Below are positions 60,788 to 64,000 of a DNA stretch of 64,000 nucleotides, piece by piece. A program made the position numbers and the translations under genes. Numbering within the stretch: the stretch's first letter is position 1; each line of letters begins with the position of its first letter. The notes under the pieces are model-generated. The model was not told where the DNA came from. It did no database searches and saw only the letters and a list, made by a program, of their open reading frames with translations. Location: positions 220,909 to 284,908 of the forward strand of contig CADASP010000002.1 of assembly GCA_902790625.1 (NCBI GenBank), written 5' to 3'. The stretch comes from an uncultured Prevotellaceae bacterium. GTDB lineage: Bacteria > Bacteroidota > Bacteroidia > Bacteroidales > Bacteroidaceae.

Positions 60788-62677
60788 TTACTGTATTGCC
60801 TTCTCTATCTGCTGCTCGATGACCTGCAGCGTCTCGTCGTCGAAACCGAGGTGCTCCCATACGCGGCTGCCCTGACGGTTGTAGAGATAGTATTGGGGAA
60901 TGCCGCTGATGTTGGGAATCTGCTTCCACGTTTCGTTGGTCACGCGGTAGTGGAGGCCAGGGATGTTGGCCACCTGCTTCTTCCATTCGCCCTCTGGACT
61001 GGTCTCGTTGGTCAGGTAGACGAATACCACGTCGCGGCCCTTCAGCTTCTCTTTCAAAGGTTCCATTGCCGCGATGCCTATCTTACAGGGGCCGCACCAT
61101 GTGGCCCAGAGGTCGATGAAGACGGCTTTGCCAGGATACTGGGCAGCAATGGTCTCAATGAGTTTGTCGCCAGTCACGTCGGGTGTGGGCATCATGCGCT
61201 CCTGCGCCTCCCGCTGTACCCGTTCTACGAGCAGACGGATGCTGTCGTTGTACTCACGAAGTGGTGCCTGGAAGATGCGGTGAGCAGCCATGATAGCACT
61301 GTCCGAGAGCACTTCAAGAGCATTCATTCGCTCTACCAGTTGGTCTTTATAGGCCAGTGCTTTCAGTGTCTCGCACGTCTCTCCTTGCCCCATGCCATTA
61401 GCTTCGAGGTAAGGTATATGGTCGGTGTGGGCAGGGAAATAAAACGTGCGACCGCCTTGATAAATCAGCATGTCCTTGAAGTGTGGGTCTACCAGCGTAT
61501 AGGTCTCGGCCAGATGCGCTGAAAGGCTGTCGGCCTTGTCAGACCCCATCCTTGTTTTCAGCATCTTGGCATAGTCGTGACGGTAGCTTACATACATGTC
61601 CTCTACCCATATCTTGAGAAATTCCTTCTGGCGGGTGGTATAGTCGGGATGCTTGGCAAGCAATTCCAGGCGGAACGCCTCGAAGTTCTGCCACAGCTGT
61701 TCAGCCCACTGCGAAAAGCTTTCATCCCCAGTACATTCGGGTATCACCTCCTTATGGAAATGCGTGTACATCAGCTCCTGGTTCTCCAACAGCACCTGAT
61801 TGATGTCGCCGATGGTTCCGCCCACGCGGTAGGTGTCGCGCATCTTCACCTTTCCACCAGCAAACTTCCCATCTCGGGCCGTCACGGCGGGCAGGTCGAT
61901 GTCGAGAGTCAGTGTTTCGCCGGGAATCAACACCAAGGGGAACTGCGTATTGATGCCCACCTCCACCAATCCGAAACCACGGCCCGAAAAGAAAGGAAGC
62001 TGCCGCTGGTAATCGGGGCAATGGTACACAATCACCGAATCATCATCGTTCGAGCAGCGGTAGGGCTTGCCCCAGATAGTGCGCCAGTCGGCATGTGAGG
62101 TGATGATTCCCCCGCCATGAACCCGTATGGTTGCCGACAACTCGCCAAGTTCCATCTTCAAGGGCTTGAGCGACTGCCCGTCGTCGACGAACGGCTGATA
62201 GGGAGGCAGCAGCGAGGGATAGAGTTCTTCATCGAGACGGATGCCCTTGATCTCACGTGTTCGTCTGCCACTTTTGCCAACGTAATCGAACGACCGGGCG
62301 CCCTTCGGCATTGGCTCAAAGCTGAGGATGAGTGAGTCACGCTGCACGTTCTTGTCAAAATCATTGCCTAACTCGAACGGCTCCTCTGCCAGCACCTTCG
62401 CTCCGTCGTGGGTAATGACGCGCCCGCTCTTGAAGGCAAGGGTGTCACCGCCCGCCACTAACCGTGCTTCAGCCACACTCCATCCGCCCCACTTGGCGTT
62501 CACCACGTGGAAATGAACAATGGTGGCTTTCTTGGTCAGTTCCACCTTCATGGGATTCAATTCATACATCGCGGTGGACGACACATAGGCAGGGCGGTCA
62601 ATCACCTTGTCTTTTGCCAGTGCCGACATAGCCAGCAGCAAGGCGCATGTTGCAGCAAAAGTCTTTCTCATATTCAA
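60788..62677 (-). CDS. TlpA-like thioredoxin-fold lipid-free envelope protein
   Basis: 629 residues; MNMRKTFAATCALLLAMSAL A is a signal peptide. Residues about 30-400 are a long N-terminal region of beta and helical character with no named domain that I recognise (FHVVNAKWGGWSVAEARLVA, VALIPGETLTLDIDLP-like). The C-terminal thioredoxin domain, about 500-629, has VFIDLWATWCGPCKIGIAAM with redox pair WCGPC at 527-531 and the cis-Pro region ISGIPQYYLYNRQG. It is a periplasmic disulfide reductase or sensor of the TlpA/DUF4369-like type common in gut Bacteroidota. It starts about 90 bases downstream of the OmpA gene, beyond a terminator. Confidence 0.88.
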   Translation of the reverse strand: MNMRKTFAATCALLLAMSALAKDKVIDRPAYVSSTAMYELNPMKVELTKKATIVHFHVVNAKWGGWSVAEARLVAGGDTLAFKSGRVITHDGAKVLAEEPFELGNDFDKNVQRDSLILSFEPMPKGARSFDYVGKSGRRTREIKGIRLDEELYPSLLPPYQPFVDDGQSLKPLKMELGELSATIRVHGGGIITSHADWRTIWGKPYRCSNDDDSVIVYHCPDYQRQLPFFSGRGFGLVEVGINTQFPLVLIPGETLTLDIDLPAVTARDGKFAGGKVKMRDTYRVGGTIGDINQVLLENQELMYTHFHKEVIPECTGDESFSQWAEQLWQNFEAFRLELLAKHPDYTTRQKEFLKIWVEDMYVSYRHDYAKMLKTRMGSDKADSLSAHLAETYTLVDPHFKDMLIYQGGRTFYFPAHTDHIPYLEANGMGQGETCETLKALAYKDQLVERMNALEVLSDSAIMAAHRIFQAPLREYNDSIRLLVERVQREAQERMMPTPDVTGDKLIETIAAQYPGKAVFIDLWATWCGPCKIGIAAMEPLKEKLKGRDVVFVYLTNETSPEGEWKKQVANIPGLHYRVTNETWKQIPNISGIPQYYLYNRQGSRVWEHLGFDDETLQVIEQQIEKAIQ

Positions 62678-62714
62678 ATCGTAAGTAAATGACGGGGGGC
62701 TTGTAAAGAAGAAA

Positions 62715-62744
62715 AGGAGGGTAAGCTGCCGCCTACCCTCCTTG
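62715..62744. terminator. Terminator after the OmpA gene
   Basis: AAGGAGGGTA (62714-62723) pairs with TACCCTCCTT (62734-62743). On the minus strand the stem is followed by a pyrimidine run TTCTTCTTT. Confidence 0.82.
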
Positions 62745-62767
62745 TTTTTATAAATTATTCAGCAATC

Positions 62768-63646
62768 TTACTTATCAGTTTCAGGAGCCTCACCAATCAG
62801 CTCCATGAACTCGTCGAGTTTCGGGGTAATGATAATCTGTGTACGACGGTTACGCTGCTTGCCCAAGTCGGTGGTATTGGGCTGCAGAGGATTGTACTCG
62901 CCACGGCCGCCAGCGGTGAGGCGCTTGGGGTCAACGCCGTACTTGGTCTGCAAGGCCTGGACAACCGACGATGCACGCAGACAAGAGAGGTCCCAGTTGT
63001 TGCGGATGTTCTCGCGCGAGATGGGCACGTTGTCGGTGTTACCCTCGATGAGTACGTCGTAGTCCTTGTAGTCGGTGATGATCTTGGCAATCTTCGAGAG
63101 TGTCTCGGCAGCACGGTCGTTGATTTCGTAGCTTCCGCTCTTATAGAGCATGTTGTCGGCCAGCGAGATGTAGACCACGCCCTTCAGCACCTGCACGTCG
63201 ACCTCTTTCAGTTCCTCCTTCGAGAGGGAACGGGTAAGATTGTTCGTCAGCACCATGTTCAGCGAGTCGCTCTTGGTCTTCACTTCCACCAAATGACGGA
63301 TGTACTGGTTCGACTCGTTGATCTGGTCGACAAGCTTCTCAATAGAGATGTTGTTCTGCGAGGCATTCGTCAAGCTCTTGTCGAGCGATTCCTGCATTTT
63401 CTGGTACTTTGACTCCGTAGCCACGAGAGCCTGCTGCATTCCGCGCTGCTGCTCTTCCAAGCTGGATATACGGCTGTTCTTGGCAGCCAGTTCTTCTCTG
63501 GTAGACTGCAGGCTTTCCTTGGTGGTCTGCAGCAAGCTGCTAAGGCTCTTATTCTCCTCACGGCAGCTCACAAGGTCTTTCTTCAAGGCGCAGCTACTCA
63601 ACAGCATACTTGCAGCCAAAGCGCCAAATAGGATGTTCGTTTTCAT
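62768..63646 (-). CDS. OmpA-family lipoprotein with coiled coil
   Basis: 292 residues from ATG 63646 (MKTNILFGALAASMLLSSC), lipobox LSSC (Cys19). Residues about 25-120 are a coiled coil (LLQTTKESLQSTREELAAKN, SSLEEQQRGMQQALVATESK). Residues about 155-275 are an OmpA-type peptidoglycan-binding domain: VVYISLADNMLYKSGSYEIN, the core VLIEGNTDNVPISRENIRNN, LSCLRASSVVQALQTKYGVD and GRGEYNPLQPNTTD. It anchors the outer membrane to the wall. A TAACTTTG box at 63686-63679 precedes it by 33 bases. Confidence 0.92.
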   Translation of the reverse strand: MKTNILFGALAASMLLSSCALKKDLVSCREENKSLSSLLQTTKESLQSTREELAAKNSRISSLEEQQRGMQQALVATESKYQKMQESLDKSLTNASQNNISIEKLVDQINESNQYIRHLVEVKTKSDSLNMVLTNNLTRSLSKEELKEVDVQVLKGVVYISLADNMLYKSGSYEINDRAAETLSKIAKIITDYKDYDVLIEGNTDNVPISRENIRNNWDLSCLRASSVVQALQTKYGVDPKRLTAGGRGEYNPLQPNTTDLGKQRNRRTQIIITPKLDEFMELIGEAPETDK

Positions 63647-63678
63647 GTCAATTCTGATTTTAAGTGAATAATTCGGTG

Positions 63679-63686
63679 CAAAGTTA
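63679..63686 (-). promoter_or_regulatory. -7 element (TAACTTTG) of the OmpA lipoprotein gene
   Basis: TAACTTTG reads 63686-63679 on the minus strand. No clear TTTG lies at the expected spacing upstream. Confidence 0.6.
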
Positions 63687-63901
63687 ATGATATAGAAGAG
63701 ATTTTCGCCCTTTACCCACTCATTATTAAAAATAATTAACCTCACATCACTCCGTTTTCAGTTTTTGTAACCAAAAAATGCAGATTGGCGATAGGAAGAA
63801 TAGGAAATAATCTGGCGGATTCCTGTTTAGCCGAAGATTCTGGAAATTCCGGAATTTCTGCATTTTCCAGTATATCCGGGCGGCGCGAGACGCACGCGCA
63901 C

Positions 63902-63943
63902 AAAAAAAGGAGACCGCAACCCGCATTGGGCTACAGTCCCCAC
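63902..63943 (-). terminator. rRNA operon terminator
   Basis: On the minus strand a stem (GGGGACTGTAGCCC against GGGTTGCGGTCTCC, with a few mismatches) is followed by TTTTTTT at 63908-63902. It lies directly after the 5S rRNA. Confidence 0.82.
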
Positions 63944-63948
63944 TCAAA

Positions 63949-64000
63949 AGGAGGCGGCCTCCTACTCTCCCGCATTGCATTGCAGTACCATCGGCGCAGA
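63949..64000 (-). rRNA. rrf: 5S ribosomal RNA, 3' part, cut by window edge
   Basis: On the minus strand the window edge reads TCTGCGCCGATGGTACTGCA and then GCGGGAGAGTAGGAGGCCGCC, the conserved 3' half of 5S rRNA in Bacteroidota (loop E/helix IV region and the terminal stem). About 52 of some 110 bases are inside. The remaining rRNA operon (23S, 16S) should continue to the right of the window. The exact 3' end is approximate. Confidence 0.88.

Overview
The window is bacterial chromosome from the Bacteroidota, most likely Prevotella or a close relative. The evidence is: an adjacent SusC/SusD pair; many lipoproteins whose Cys is followed by Asp, Ser or Lys; BspA-type leucine-rich repeat proteins; secretion-type C-termini ending in GVYxINGKKxxx; imelysin and DUF4421 families; and promoters of the Bacteroidota form TTTG-N20-TAnnTTTG rather than -35/-10. 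Most coding sequence is GC-rich with strong third-position bias, which leaves long antisense open frames that are not genes. No transposase, integrase, phage gene, tRNA or CRISPR array was seen. A partial 5S rRNA lies at the right edge.

Layout. 1-3.9 kb: minus-strand housekeeping run sigma-54-type regulator, lptE, conserved protein, secG, then argS (cut by the window edge). 4-11.2 kb: a haem/iron envelope cluster with a beta-barrel, an imelysin lipoprotein, a di-haem DUF1111 lipoprotein and a fused CcsBA cytochrome c synthase. 11.2-12.5 kb: repeat-rich spacer. 12.6-22.4 kb: a glycan locus (SusC, SusD, a DUF4957/DUF5123-like surface lipoprotein, then in the opposite direction a GH127 beta-L-arabinofuranosidase and a jelly-roll partner). 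22.7-27 kb: an OM barrel, a histidine acid phosphatase, luxS and a DUF4421 protein. 27.8-32.4 kb: a CDF metal transporter, a TPR hybrid sensor/AraC regulator and a divergent small AraC protein. 33.0-36.4 kb: an AT-rich three-gene island of envelope proteins. 36.5-42 kb: a fossil FtsX/LolC fragment, a GH13 neopullulanase-like enzyme and a 900-residue secreted protein. 42-46 kb: metY, a Crp-family regulator, lepA. 46-50.5 kb: a lipoprotein, an esterase-like hydrolase, then a lipoprotein, an ECF sigma factor and a trans-envelope anti-sigma/beta-barrel protein. 50.6-56.3 kb: a translationally coupled pair of cohesin/dockerin-like surface proteins, one of them a 1671-residue BspA-type mosaic. 56.4-64 kb: a membrane-anchored regulator-like protein, two divergent GH43-type genes, a TlpA-like thioredoxin, an OmpA lipoprotein and 5S rRNA.

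How it fits together. Arabinose-containing plant glycan use is the main accessory theme: SusCD, GH127 and three GH43-type domains, with GH13 for alpha-glucan. A second theme is the envelope: OM barrels, surface lipoproteins and proteins with secretion-type C-termini. The regulatory gene arrangement most worth following up is the ECF sigma plus dual-membrane anti-sigma operon at 48.1-50.5 kb. The least explained genes are the AT-rich island at 33-36 kb. Non-coding DNA is unusually structured: 21-bp-period minisatellites, 63-bp tandem units, several long palindromes (two related ones with paired changes in both arms), and GTGAGAAG-type arrays that repeatedly overlap the stop codons of neighbouring genes.
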